The notes beneath the pieces are model-generated. The model did not search any database and had not been told where the DNA came from. It was given only the letters and a program-made list of their open reading frames with translations. From Gemmatimonas phototrophica (lineage in GTDB: Bacteria; Latescibacterota; UBA2968; UBA8231), in contig CAMAVQ010000007.1 in the NCBI GenBank assembly GCA_945861755.1, positions 1-64,000 of the forward strand: 64,000 nt of DNA, written 5' to 3'. The stretch's first letter is position 1, and each line of letters opens with the position of its first letter. The translations under genes and the position numbers were made by a program. This document shows, piece by piece, positions 8,203 to 17,699 of the stretch.

Positions 8203-9225
8203 GTGTACAAAAAGGCTGGCTGGCTGTTGGGGGTCGCCGGGATCGCGGTGGTGCTGCTCCTGCTGCCGGCACCGGAGACAACCACACCCGTGACCCGCAC
8301 CCATCTGGCCATGGGCACGGTGATCACGGTCAAGTTCTACGGCGAAGAGCGGGACCCCGGGCCGCTGATGGACCTGGCCTTTGCGGCGATCGACCGGGTC
8401 GACACGCTGATGAGCCGGCATCTGGAGGCCAGCGAGCTGAGCCGCATCAATCGGCTGGCCGCCGACCAGGTAGTGAGCACGGTGCCGGAAATGAGTCAGG
8501 TCCTGGAGCGCGCCCAGTATTTTTCCGGGCTTTCTGGCGGGGCCTTCGATGTCACGGTGGGCGCGGTTTCGCGCTTGTGGGATTTTCCCAACGCCCGCGT
8601 GCCGCCCGCCGCGGCCCGTATCGCCGCGCTCCTGCCGCTGGTGGGGCACCGGCAGTTGCAGGTACAGGACGGCCGGGTGTTTTTCCGGCACCCAGGGATA
8701 TACCTCGACCTGGGGGCAGTGGGCAAAGGTTTTGCGGTGGATCAGGCCGTGGCCGCCCTGCAGGCCGCCGGCGTGGCCTGTGGCCTGGTCGATGTGAGCG
8801 GCAATATCCGCTTCTGGGGCCGCAAGCCAGACGGCTGGCCCTGGCGCCTGGGGGTCCAGCACCCGCGCTTGGCTGACCAGCAGATCGAGGTGGAGGACCT
8901 GGGCCTGCCGGCCCTGTCCACTTCGGGGGATTACGAACAGTATTTTGAATACCAGGGAGAGCGCTTCCACCATCTCCTCGATCCGGCCACCGGGTATCCG
9001 GCCCGCCGGGCCATCAGCGCCACCGTGTGGACCACAACGGCCACCGACGCCGATATCCTTTCGACGACGGTGTTTGTGCTGGGACCGGAGGCGGGTCTGC
9101 AACTGGTCGCGGCCCTGCCCCAGGCCGAAGCCCTGGTTTTTTTCGAAGAAGGGGGCCAACTACGCCACCGGGTCTCGGCGGGCCTGGAAGGCCGGCTCCG
9201 TTTTGCCGCTGCCCCGGAAGATTGA
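8203..9225 (+). CDS. apbE: FAD:protein FMN transferase (ApbE)
   Basis: The 340-residue protein from a GTG has an N-terminal hydrophobic anchor (about residues 6-22), then the ApbE fold with 'MGTVITVKFY', 'DLGAVGKGFAVD' and 'HHLLDPATGYPA', the magnesium and FAD-binding signatures. The enzyme transfers FMN from FAD to a Thr of membrane proteins such as RnfG or NqrB/C on the outer side of the inner membrane. No Rnf or Nqr genes are visible in the window. It follows the prenyl synthase gene by 3 bp and precedes secDF by 36 bp. Confidence 0.92.
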   Translation: MYKKAGWLLGVAGIAVVLLLLPAPETTTPVTRTHLAMGTVITVKFYGEERDPGPLMDLAFAAIDRVDTLMSRHLEASELSRINRLAADQVVSTVPEMSQVLERAQYFSGLSGGAFDVTVGAVSRLWDFPNARVPPAAARIAALLPLVGHRQLQVQDGRVFFRHPGIYLDLGAVGKGFAVDQAVAALQAAGVACGLVDVSGNIRFWGRKPDGWPWRLGVQHPRLADQQIEVEDLGLPALSTSGDYEQYFEYQGERFHHLLDPATGYPARRAISATVWTTTATDADILSTTVFVLGPEAGLQLVAALPQAEALVFFEEGGQLRHRVSAGLEGRLRFAAAPED

Positions 9226-9261
9226 AGGCACTTAATCGATCGTATAACGAGAGTGTAGAAC

Positions 9262-11868
9262 ATGAAAAACTATTGGAAGCAGTTGCTGATCCTGGCCCTC
9301 ATCGCCCTCTCCGGATATTACCTGTATCCGACCGTTCAGTTCTACGGGTTGTCCCCGGACCAGCGCGAGGCCCTGCGCCAGAACAACCCGACCCAGTTCT
9401 ACGATCAGCACAAGGACGCCATCAACCTGGGCCTCGATTTGCAGGGCGGCATCTACCTGGTGCTGGAGGTGGATCTCAGCCAGCTGCCTCCCGACCAGGC
9501 CCAGGATGCGGTGCAGCGGGCCCTGGAAGTCATCCGCAACCGCGTCGACCAATTCGGCGTGGCCGAGCCCACCATCCAGCGCGAGGGGGCCAACCGCATC
9601 ATCATCGAGTTGCCCGGCATCCAGGACATCGAGCGGGCCAAGGCGCTGGTCGGTCAGACCGCCCTGCTCGAGTTTCAGATGGTGGAGCCGGCCGCCGAGC
9701 GCGACCGCCTGCTCCAGCGCCTCAACACCGTCCTGGGAGGGACAGCGGCAGCTGATAGCGCCGGGCAGAAACCGGAGGAACAGAGCCTCTTCGGCGAGGG
9801 TAAATCCCAGCCCGCCGCCGCCGGCACCAACCTGCTCTCGCTGCTTTCCTCTTATAACGGCGAGGTGGTGGTCGCCGCCCTAGAAATGCCCCGGGTGAAG
9901 AATATGCTGGAAGGCCGGCGCGCCGCCGAAGCCACCCCCGGCGACGTGGAATTCCTCTTCAGCAGCAAACCAGAAGGCCCTCCGGGCAACCAATTCTACC
10001 GGCTCCACCTGGTGCGCAAGCGGCCCGAGATGACCGGGGCGGTGATCAAGGACGCCCAGGTATCGGTGGGCCAAAGCGTCGAGTACATGGGCCAGCCCAT
10101 CGTCGACTTTGCCACCTCCGACGAGGGGGCCAACACCCTGCGGCGGGTCACCGGAGCCCACATCGACGAGCGCATGGCCATCGTGCTCGACGGCACGATC
10201 TATTCGGCGCCCACCATCCAGGGCAAGATCCCCAATGGCCGCGGCATCATCACCGGCAGCGGCACCCAGGAGGAGGCCAAGGACCTGGCCATCGTGCTGC
10301 GGGCTGGTGCCCTGCCCGCCAAGGTGGACATCATCGAAGACCGCACCGTCGGCCCTTCCCTGGGCCGCGACTCAGTGGAGCAGGGCAAAACGGCCTTCAT
10401 GATCGCCACCGCCCTGGTCGCCCTCTTCATGATTCTATACTATCGCGCTGCCGGCGTGGTGGCCGACATCGCCCTGGGCCTCAACATCTTCTTCCTGCTG
10501 AGCATCCTGGCCTACTTCCACTCCACCCTCACTCTGCCCGGCCTGGCCGGCATCGTGCTGACAGTGGGCATGGCGGTGGATACCAACGTGCTGATCTTTG
10601 AGCGCATCCGCGAGGAGTTACGAGCTGGACGAACCGTGCGCGCCGCCATCGACTCGGGTTACCAACACGCCATGTCAGCCATCGTCGACTCCAACGTGAC
10701 TACCCTGATTGCCGGCATCGTCCTCTACCAGTTCGGCACCGGTCCCATCCGCGGTTTCGCCCTTACCCTCTGTGTGGGCATCATCACCAGCCTCTTCACC
10801 GGCATCTTCGTCACCCGCGCCATTTTCAACGCCTTCACCCGCAACACCAAGGCGACCACCCTCAGCATCGGCCCCATCAACGCTCTGGCTGGCCTGAAGA
10901 TCCCCTTCATGCGCTGGCGCAAGGTGGCTGCCTGGGGCTTCTCCGCCTTCCTGCTGGGGGTGGGCCTGATCTCCGTCGTCGGGGTCAACGGCCTCAAGAC
11001 CGGCATCGACTTCGCCGGCGGCACCGTGCTCGAATTACACTTCGACCCTGCGGTGAGCATCGACCAGGTGCGCGGCCAACTGGGCCGGGTGCAGGTGGGC
11101 AACCGCAGCCTGGACCTGAGCAGCACCGAAATCAAGCAGTTCGGCTCTGCCAATAATCTGTTGTTGCGTATCTCCGAAGGGGAGAGCGGCACCGAGGTCG
11201 CCGACGCCCTCAAGAGCACCCTCAAGACCGCCTTTGCCAGCAGCATCAAGAGCGAGCAGGACTGGGTGCGCCGCCAGGAAAAGGTGGGGCCCAAGATCGG
11301 CCAGGAATTGAGCATGAATGCCCTGCGCGCGGTGATGACCTCACTAGTGCTGACCATGATCTACCTGGCCGTGCGCTTTCGGGTCCAGAAGGACCGGATC
11401 GGCCCCCACGGCCTGACGTGGGGCGCCGCCGCGGTGCTGGCCACCTTCCACGACGTGCTCATCACCCTGGGCATCATCTCGCTTTTCAGCATCGAATTGA
11501 GCCTGGGGGTGGTAGCGGCCCTGTTGACCATCGTCGGGTACTCGCTCAACGACACCATCGTGGTTTTTGACCGCATCCGCGAGATGTTGCAGGGACGCGG
11601 CCGGGAGAGCTTCTTCACCAAGGAGAACTTCACCGAGCTGCTCAACATGGCCGTCAACCAGACCTTCAGTCGCACCACCATCACCGGTATGACCACCTTG
11701 ATGTCGCTGGTCGTGCTGATGGTCTGGGGTGGCGAGGTGAATCGCGACTTTGTCACCGTGCTGCTCTTTGGCCTGGTGGTGGGCACCTACTCCTCCATTT
11801 TCGTGGCCAGTCCCATCCTGCTGGTGTTGAGCAAGTTCGAAGAGGCCAAGCAGAGCCGCCGGCCCTGA
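9262..11868 (+). CDS. secDF: Protein translocase subunit SecDF (fused SecD and SecF)
   Basis: The 868-residue protein joins SecD (residues about 1-530) and SecF (about 534-868). One transmembrane segment at the N-terminus is followed by a long periplasmic domain with 'GLDLQGGIYLVLEVD'. Then come the membrane bundle with 'GMAVDTNVLIFERIREE' and the SecF half with 'TGIDFAGGTVLELHF' and 'GYSLNDTIVVFDRIRE', both halves carrying the conserved proton-path motifs. It uses the proton gradient to help pull exported proteins through SecYEG. A fused form is common in several phyla, whereas E. coli has two genes. Confidence 0.95.
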   Translation: MKNYWKQLLILALIALSGYYLYPTVQFYGLSPDQREALRQNNPTQFYDQHKDAINLGLDLQGGIYLVLEVDLSQLPPDQAQDAVQRALEVIRNRVDQFGVAEPTIQREGANRIIIELPGIQDIERAKALVGQTALLEFQMVEPAAERDRLLQRLNTVLGGTAAADSAGQKPEEQSLFGEGKSQPAAAGTNLLSLLSSYNGEVVVAALEMPRVKNMLEGRRAAEATPGDVEFLFSSKPEGPPGNQFYRLHLVRKRPEMTGAVIKDAQVSVGQSVEYMGQPIVDFATSDEGANTLRRVTGAHIDERMAIVLDGTIYSAPTIQGKIPNGRGIITGSGTQEEAKDLAIVLRAGALPAKVDIIEDRTVGPSLGRDSVEQGKTAFMIATALVALFMILYYRAAGVVADIALGLNIFFLLSILAYFHSTLTLPGLAGIVLTVGMAVDTNVLIFERIREELRAGRTVRAAIDSGYQHAMSAIVDSNVTTLIAGIVLYQFGTGPIRGFALTLCVGIITSLFTGIFVTRAIFNAFTRNTKATTLSIGPINALAGLKIPFMRWRKVAAWGFSAFLLGVGLISVVGVNGLKTGIDFAGGTVLELHFDPAVSIDQVRGQLGRVQVGNRSLDLSSTEIKQFGSANNLLLRISEGESGTEVADALKSTLKTAFASSIKSEQDWVRRQEKVGPKIGQELSMNALRAVMTSLVLTMIYLAVRFRVQKDRIGPHGLTWGAAAVLATFHDVLITLGIISLFSIELSLGVVAALLTIVGYSLNDTIVVFDRIREMLQGRGRESFFTKENFTELLNMAVNQTFSRTTITGMTTLMSLVVLMVWGGEVNRDFVTVLLFGLVVGTYSSIFVASPILLVLSKFEEAKQSRRP

Positions 11869-11875
11869 CAAGGGC

Positions 11876-13096
11876 GTGAAAAACTTTGCCCTCTGCAGCC
11901 TGGTCCTGCTGCTGGCGGCCCTAGGACCGCAACGGGTCCAGCACGGCCTTTTTGACGCTGCTTGGGCCCTGGGCACCCTGATGCTGGTGGCCTTCCTAGC
12001 CCAGCGGGCCGCTGCCAGTCTGCGCCTGCCCGCCCTGACTGGCTGGGTGGCTGCCGGCCTGCTGCTGGGACCGGCCCTGCTCAAGCTGATCCCTCCTGCC
12101 CCCACCCTCCATCTGATCCACGCCTTCGCCGCCATCTGGGTCGGGTTCTGTGCCGGCCTGGATTTCTCCCGCCCGGTGGTGGGATGGCGGCCGACAGCGG
12201 CCATTGCCCTCTCCACCCTGGGGGTTTTCCTCGCCGTAGGTGCGGCCCTGGCCCTGCTGGTGGGGATCCCTTGGGAACTGGCCCTGATCATCGGGGCCCT
12301 TACCAGCTTGTGGGGCCCCTTCACCATCCCGGCGGTGATCGCCGATCCCCAGGCGGTTTCCTGGAGCCTGGTGGGCAACGGCTGCGGCCTGCTGCTGCTC
12401 AGCGCCCTGCTCCTGCTCTTGCAGGGCCAGGGCCTGTTGCCATCCACGGTGCTGACCTTTGTCGGCGCGCTGTGGGCCTCGCTGCTGGCCGGCGCTCTGG
12501 TCGGCGGTCTCTTGGGCTGGATGCGGGTGTGTACTACGCCTCGGGCCACCCTGGTGGGCCTGGGTGGCACCTTCCTGCTCAGCGCCCTGGTGATCGACCA
12601 ATTCCAGCTCTATGCCCTGCTTTTTGGTTTTGCTGCCGGCTGGGGGATGACCCGGCAGCCCGACCAGCGCCAGCAGGTGGAACCTAGAGCGCGGGCGGTC
12701 CAGCCCCTCTTCGCCATGCTTTTTTTCGCCCTGGCCGGGGCGGTTCTCGATCCGCGGACCCTATGGCCCCCGGTGACGACCCTGGTCCAGATCGCCCTGG
12801 TCCAGGTCCTGGCCCTCATCTTGTTGAGAGGTTGGGCGCTGGGCCGCCTGGCCCCGGCTGTCCCTGGCGCTCCCCGGCCCCGCACCTGGCTGCTCTTGCC
12901 CAAGGCGGCCCTGCTCTTCGAGTTGATCTATCATCCCGGCGGCGGCCTGGCCGAATTGCTGCCCGCCGAACCAGCCCGCCTGTTGCGGCAGACCGCTCTG
13001 GCCGAGCTGCTGGTGCATGCCTTTGTGCTGGCGGTCCTGGCCTTCCTGCTCTACCGCCCCTGGCGGCGGATCCCCGACTCGATTGTGCAGGGATAG
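11876..13096 (+). CDS. Cation:proton antiporter-like membrane protein
   Basis: The 406-residue protein is almost entirely hydrophobic, with about 11-12 membrane segments and a GTG start 7 bp after secDF. The 'LTGWVAAGLLLGPALL' segment near residue 55 resembles the conserved start of CPA2-type sodium/proton exchangers. The region 'IGALTSLWGPFTIPAV' corresponds to the unwound ion-binding helix, but without the Asp or Asn pair seen in typical exchangers. Ion and direction are therefore unknown, and the protein may be a divergent or altered member. It is translationally close to secDF. Confidence 0.65.
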   Translation: MKNFALCSLVLLLAALGPQRVQHGLFDAAWALGTLMLVAFLAQRAAASLRLPALTGWVAAGLLLGPALLKLIPPAPTLHLIHAFAAIWVGFCAGLDFSRPVVGWRPTAAIALSTLGVFLAVGAALALLVGIPWELALIIGALTSLWGPFTIPAVIADPQAVSWSLVGNGCGLLLLSALLLLLQGQGLLPSTVLTFVGALWASLLAGALVGGLLGWMRVCTTPRATLVGLGGTFLLSALVIDQFQLYALLFGFAAGWGMTRQPDQRQQVEPRARAVQPLFAMLFFALAGAVLDPRTLWPPVTTLVQIALVQVLALILLRGWALGRLAPAVPGAPRPRTWLLLPKAALLFELIYHPGGGLAELLPAEPARLLRQTALAELLVHAFVLAVLAFLLYRPWRRIPDSIVQG

Positions 13097-13130
13097 GCCG
13101 CTCCTTATATTCTATGTTTCTCAGTATTTT

Positions 13131-13820
13131 ATGGACGCGATTCGAGCAAATTGGCAGACGCTGCAGGAGCGGATCACCCGGGCCGCTCTCGCCGTTGGCC
13201 GCATCCCAGAAGAGATCCAGGTGGTGGCGGTGACCAAGACCCGCACCCCTCAGGAGGTGGAGGCCGCCCTGCGCTGCGGCCTGCGCCTGGTCGGTGAGAA
13301 CCGGGTCCAGGAGGCGGCGGCCAAAAAAGATCAAGTACACTTGGAGGCCCGCTGGCACCTTATCGGCCACCTGCAGACCAACAAAGCGGCCAAGGCAGTG
13401 GAACTCTTCGACCTAGTCGAGTCGGTGGACAACCTTCACCTGGCCTCCGAACTGGACCGGCGGGCAGGTCAGGTAGGCCGCACCCTGGAAGTCCTGATCC
13501 AAGTCAACACCTCGGGCGCTCCGCAACAATCGGGAGCGCCTCCCGAGCAGCTTCCCGAATTGGCCGCCAAACTGGTGACGCTGCCGCACCTGCGGTTGCG
13601 CGGGCTGATGACCATTGGCGCCTATAGCCCCGAAGAACGGCTCGTGCGCGCTTGCTTCAGCCGGCTCCGCCAACTGCGCGACCAGCTGGCCTCTCAGCTG
13701 CCGCAGGCCGACTGGGGCTGGCTGTCCATGGGCATGAGCGGGGACTTTGAACTGGCCATCGCCGAGGGATCGAATCTGTTGCGCCTGGGCACGGCGCTCT
13801 TCGGCGCGCGCCAGGCCTGA
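13131..13820 (+). CDS. yggS: YggS family pyridoxal phosphate homeostasis protein
   Basis: The 229-residue protein starts at the ATG of 'MDAIRANWQTLQERI'; the longer track ORF reads out of frame over the antiporter end. The PLP lysine lies in 'VVAVTKTRTP'; 'GENRVQEAAAK', 'WHLIGHLQTNK' and 'LSMGMSGDFELAI' are family signatures. YggS binds PLP and balances B6 vitamers and amino-acid pools. The order yggS-yggT-ileS-lspA-rluD resembles the conserved cell-division and wall neighbourhood of many bacteria. Confidence 0.92.
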   Translation: MDAIRANWQTLQERITRAALAVGRIPEEIQVVAVTKTRTPQEVEAALRCGLRLVGENRVQEAAAKKDQVHLEARWHLIGHLQTNKAAKAVELFDLVESVDNLHLASELDRRAGQVGRTLEVLIQVNTSGAPQQSGAPPEQLPELAAKLVTLPHLRLRGLMTIGAYSPEERLVRACFSRLRQLRDQLASQLPQADWGWLSMGMSGDFELAIAEGSNLLRLGTALFGARQA

Positions 13821-13841
13821 AAACCACAGACGAGGGAAAGC

Positions 13842-14126
13842 GTGTTCGACCACAGCTATTTCACCGGCGGCGTAATCGGCATCCTCATCTCCCTGATCGG
13901 CATCTACAAGTGGATCATCATCATCCGGGTGCTGATCTCCTGGATCAATCCAGATCCGTATAACCCCATCGTCCAGTTCCTGCGGGCCATCACCGATCCG
14001 CCGCTGGAGTGGATGCGGCGTATCATGCCGCGTTTTCTGTGGTCCACGGGCCTGGATTTCACCCCGCTGCTGCTGATCGTGCTCCTCCAGGTCATCGTGT
14101 TATTCCTCGAGAGCATTCGCGTCTGA
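13842..14126 (+). CDS. yggT: YggT family integral membrane protein
   Basis: The 94-residue protein from a GTG has two hydrophobic segments (about residues 10-35 and 70-92) flanking 'LISWINPDPYNPIVQFL' and 'ITDPPLEWMRR', the conserved YggT/YlmG core. Its molecular role is not settled; homologues affect cell division, nucleoid partition or osmotic tolerance. It sits between yggS and ileS with short gaps, the usual context. Confidence 0.9.
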   Translation: MFDHSYFTGGVIGILISLIGIYKWIIIIRVLISWINPDPYNPIVQFLRAITDPPLEWMRRIMPRFLWSTGLDFTPLLLIVLLQVIVLFLESIRV

Positions 14127-14139
14127 AGCTAATGCCGGT

Positions 14140-17100
14140 ATGACTGAAAAAAAGCGTTTCGCCGATGTCCCCTCCCAGGTGGACTTTCCCAGGCAGGAAG
14201 AGCAGATCCTGCGCCTGTGGGAGGAGTTGAAGGTCTTTGCCCGCTCGGTGGAGAGCCGGCCCGCTGCCAAGCCTTTTGTTTTCTATGACGGCCCGCCTTT
14301 TGCCAGCGGTCTGCCCCACTACGGCCATCTGCTGGCTTCCATCATCAAGGACGTGGTGCCCCGCTACTGGACCATGCGCGGCTACCGCGTGGAGCGGCGC
14401 TTCGGCTGGGACTGCCACGGCCTGCCGGTAGAGAACGAGGCCGAGCAGCAGCTGGGTCTCAAGTCGCGGCGCGATATCCTGAGTTACGGGGTAGGGGAGT
14501 TCAACGAATTCTGCCGCACCCTGGTGTTGCGCTACACCGCCGAATGGAAGCGCCTCATCGACCGGGTGGGCCGCTGGGTGGACTGGGATAACCAGTACCG
14601 CACCATGGACCTCGAATACATGGAGTCCATCTGGTGGGTGTTCAAGACCCTGTGGGACAAGGGACTGATCTACGAGGGGTACAAATCCCTGGCCTATTGT
14701 CCGCGCTGTGCCACGCCGCTGTCCAACTTTGAGGTCAACCTGGCCTACCGCGAAGCCCAGGACCCCTCCATCACCCTGCGCTTTTTGGTGCGGGGCCAGG
14801 AGCGCACCTTTCTGCTGGCCTGGACCACCACCCCCTGGACCCTGCCCTCCAACATGGCCCTGGCCGTGGGCCGCGATATCCCCTACGTGCGGGCCCGGAT
14901 GCAGAACGGCGAGAGCCTGGTGCTGGCCCGAGCCCTGGTGGATAAGGTCCTCGAAAAACACCGCGACCAGTTGGTCGGCCTCGACGAGGTGGCCGTCGAC
15001 GAGGTGCTGGGCTGGACCTACGAACCCCTCTTTCCCTACTTCGCCGACCAGCGGGCCAAGGGTGCCTTCCGGGTGGTGGCCGCCGACTTTGTCTCCACCG
15101 AAGACGGCACCGGCATCGTACATGTGGCCCCCGGCTTCGGCGAGGCCGACTATCAGCTGGGTCTACAAGAAAGCATCCCGGTGGTCTGCCCCATCGACGA
15201 GGACTGCTGCTTCACTGCCGAGGTCGCCGACTACCAGGGGCAGTTCGTCAAGGAGGCCGATACGCCCATCATCCGCCGGCTGCGGGCCGCCGGGCAGCTC
15301 TTCGCCGAGGGTTCACTGGTACATACCTACCCCTTCTGCTGGCGTTGCGACTCGCCGCTGATCTACCGGACCATCTCCACCTGGTTCGTGCGAGTGGAGG
15401 CGATCAAGGAGCGCATGGTGGCCGCCAACCAGCAGATCTGGTGGATCCCCGAACACATCAAACCGGGCCGCTTCGGCAAGTGGCTGGAAGGGGCGCGCGA
15501 CTGGGCCATCAGCCGCAACCGCTACTGGGGCACCCCGCTGCCGGTATGGCGCAACGAGGAGACCGGGGAAACCCTGTGTGTGGGCAGCCGCGCCGAGCTG
15601 GAACGCCTCAGCGGCAGTGGCGTGATGGACCTGCACAAACACTGCATCGACCAGCTCGAGTTGCCCTCGCCCACTGGGAAAGGCGTGCTCAAACGGGTCC
15701 CCCAGGTGCTCGACTGCTGGTTCGAATCGGGGGCCATGCCCTACGCCCAGAGCCACTATCCCTTTGAGAACAGCGAGCGTTGGCAGCACAATTTTCCGGC
15801 CGACTTCATCTCCGAGGGTCTAGATCAGACGCGCGGCTGGTTCTACACCCTCATGGTGCTGGGGGCGGCCCTCTTCGACAAGCCGGCCTTCAAGAACTGC
15901 ATCGTCTCGGGGATGCTGCTGGCCGAGGACGGCCGCAAGATGAGCAAGCGGCTGAAGAACTACCCCGAGCCCACCGAGATGCTCGACAGGTACGGGGCCG
16001 ACGCGCTGCGCCTGTACCTGCTCGATTCGGCAGCCATGAAGGCCGAGGAATTGCGGCTCACTGAAACCGGCATCAAGGAGAGTCTGCGGGCGGTGATCCT
16101 GCCCCTGTGGAACGCCTACAGCTTTTTCGTCACCTACGCCAACATCGACGGCTGGACCCCCGACAAGGGGCAAGGCGTGCAGTCCACCCACCAGCTCGAC
16201 CGCTGGGTGCTCTCGGAGTTACAGACCCTGATCCACACCATCAATACCGAGATGGAGGCGTACCGGCTCTACAAAACCGTGCCGGCCATGGTTGAATTTG
16301 TCGACCGGCTGACCAACTGGTATATCCGCCGCAGCCGCCGGCGCTTCTGGAAATCCGACGACGACCAGGACAAGGCCTCGGCCTACGCCACCCTCTACCA
16401 GGTGCTGGTGGAATTCACCAAGACCCTGGCCCCGGTGCTGCCCTTTGTCAGCGAGGTTGTCTACCAGAATCTGGTGCGCAACTGGAACCCGCAGGCCCCC
16501 GAAAGCGTCCACCTGTGCGACATGCCCCAGGCCCAGGAGCACCGCCGCGATCCGCGCCTTGAGGCCCAGATGGAACTGGCCATCCACGCGGTGGCCCTGG
16601 GCCGGGCCCTGCGCAGCAAACACAATCTCAAGACCCGCCAGCCCCTGCGCTGCCTGTATCTGTTATCCCCCGACGCGGCCAGTCGCGCCGGCTTGGAGGA
16701 GATGCGCGGGGTGATCGCCGAGGAACTCAACGTCAAGGAAGTGCTGCTGGTCGAGGACGAGACGGCCCTGAGCGAGATCTCCTACAAGCCCAATTTCCGC
16801 ACCCTGGGCCCCCGCTTCGGCAAGCAGATGAAAGAAGTGGCTACCCTTATCCAGGCCCTGACCCCGGCCCAGGTGCGGCACCTGGCCGAGGGTGGGCAGC
16901 TGGAGGTGGCCGGTGGACAGCTAGGCATCGGGGATGTGGAGGTGCAGCGCCGCGAGAAAGAGGGCGTGGTCGCTGCGGTAGAGGGCAATCTGGGAGTGGG
17001 GCTCGATATCCAATTAGACGAGGAGCTGGTATCCGAATGTACGGCCCGCGAGTTTGTCAACCGCGTGCAGAACATGCGCAAGGACGCCGGTCTGGAAGTG

Positions 17101-17295
17101 GCCGACCGCATCCGCCTGTGGGCGCAGGGCGACGAAAACGTGGAACGCGCCGTCCAGACCCACCGCGCCTACATCACCGCCGAAACCCTGGCGGTGGAAA
17201 TGGAACTGGGGGTATTGCCAGCCTCTTCTCTGGCACAACAGGAATGGCAGGTAAATGACCTGCCCTGCACCATTGCCCTGGACCGGGCTAGCTGA
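14140..17295 (+). CDS. ileS: Isoleucyl-tRNA synthetase, eukaryote-like (type 2)
   Basis: The 1051-residue class I synthetase has the HIGH motif as 'HYGH' (residues 60-63) in 'GLPHYGHLLASIIKDVVP' and the KMSKS loop as 'KMSKRLKNYPEP' (from about 600). Between them lies the CP1 editing domain ('TTPWTLPSNMALAVG'). Length and both motif variants match the second, eukaryote-like bacterial IleRS clade, not the usual form of about 930 residues with a C-terminal zinc finger, which I do not see here. It charges tRNA-Ile and edits valine. It is the apparent sole copy in this stretch and sits in the usual lspA context. Confidence 0.95.
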   Translation: MTEKKRFADVPSQVDFPRQEEQILRLWEELKVFARSVESRPAAKPFVFYDGPPFASGLPHYGHLLASIIKDVVPRYWTMRGYRVERRFGWDCHGLPVENEAEQQLGLKSRRDILSYGVGEFNEFCRTLVLRYTAEWKRLIDRVGRWVDWDNQYRTMDLEYMESIWWVFKTLWDKGLIYEGYKSLAYCPRCATPLSNFEVNLAYREAQDPSITLRFLVRGQERTFLLAWTTTPWTLPSNMALAVGRDIPYVRARMQNGESLVLARALVDKVLEKHRDQLVGLDEVAVDEVLGWTYEPLFPYFADQRAKGAFRVVAADFVSTEDGTGIVHVAPGFGEADYQLGLQESIPVVCPIDEDCCFTAEVADYQGQFVKEADTPIIRRLRAAGQLFAEGSLVHTYPFCWRCDSPLIYRTISTWFVRVEAIKERMVAANQQIWWIPEHIKPGRFGKWLEGARDWAISRNRYWGTPLPVWRNEETGETLCVGSRAELERLSGSGVMDLHKHCIDQLELPSPTGKGVLKRVPQVLDCWFESGAMPYAQSHYPFENSERWQHNFPADFISEGLDQTRGWFYTLMVLGAALFDKPAFKNCIVSGMLLAEDGRKMSKRLKNYPEPTEMLDRYGADALRLYLLDSAAMKAEELRLTETGIKESLRAVILPLWNAYSFFVTYANIDGWTPDKGQGVQSTHQLDRWVLSELQTLIHTINTEMEAYRLYKTVPAMVEFVDRLTNWYIRRSRRRFWKSDDDQDKASAYATLYQVLVEFTKTLAPVLPFVSEVVYQNLVRNWNPQAPESVHLCDMPQAQEHRRDPRLEAQMELAIHAVALGRALRSKHNLKTRQPLRCLYLLSPDAASRAGLEEMRGVIAEELNVKEVLLVEDETALSEISYKPNFRTLGPRFGKQMKEVATLIQALTPAQVRHLAEGGQLEVAGGQLGIGDVEVQRREKEGVVAAVEGNLGVGLDIQLDEELVSECTAREFVNRVQNMRKDAGLEVADRIRLWAQGDENVERAVQTHRAYITAETLAVEMELGVLPASSLAQQEWQVNDLPCTIALDRAS

Positions 17296-17318
17296 TAAGG
17301 GAGGATGTTGAGTTCAGC

Positions 17319-17699
17319 ATGAATGAAGTAGACCTGCAGCACTTCAAACAGCTCATTTTGGCCAAAAGGACCGAAGTGAGCCAGGATTTGGAGGAACGCC
17401 ACCGCGTCTCGCGCAGCGATGAGGCCCAGGAATCCTCGGAAGACCGCTCGGCCTATTCTCTGCACATGGCCGACCGCGGCACCGACGCCATGGAACGGGA
17501 GAAGAACATGTTGCTCGTCCAGCGCGAGGGCGACTACCTCGACTATCTCGAAGAGGCGCTGCAGCGTGTCGAGGCCGGGACCTACGGGCTGTGCCGCACC
17601 TGCAAAAGCGCCATCGCCCGAGCGCGGTTGGAGGCGGTGCCCACTGCCTCTCAGTGCATCGACTGCAAGAAAAAAAACGGCGACAGTCCGCAACCGTGA
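17319..17699 (+). CDS. DksA/TraR-type C4 zinc-finger protein
   Basis: The 126-residue protein has an N-terminal coiled-coil segment and a C-terminal zinc finger formed by 'CRTCKSAI' and 'CIDCKKK'. Such proteins enter the RNA polymerase secondary channel and alter initiation, often with ppGpp. The tip residues that decide true DksA activity cannot be judged here. It lies between ileS and lspA, a place where many bacteria carry a similar gene, and its stop overlaps the lspA start. Confidence 0.88.
   Translation: MNEVDLQHFKQLILAKRTEVSQDLEERHRVSRSDEAQESSEDRSAYSLHMADRGTDAMEREKNMLLVQREGDYLDYLEEALQRVEAGTYGLCRTCKSAIARARLEAVPTASQCIDCKKKNGDSPQP

Noticed and set aside
7777-9159. 460-residue minus-strand ORF
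   Set aside because: It is antisense to the prenyl synthase and apbE genes and has His/Gln-rich shadow composition.
11344-12570. 408-residue minus-strand ORF
   Set aside because: It covers the end of secDF and the antiporter gene on the opposite strand; Arg/Pro-rich shadow.
14092-15123. 343-residue minus-strand ORF
   Set aside because: It is a shadow of ileS, which is unmistakable on the other strand.
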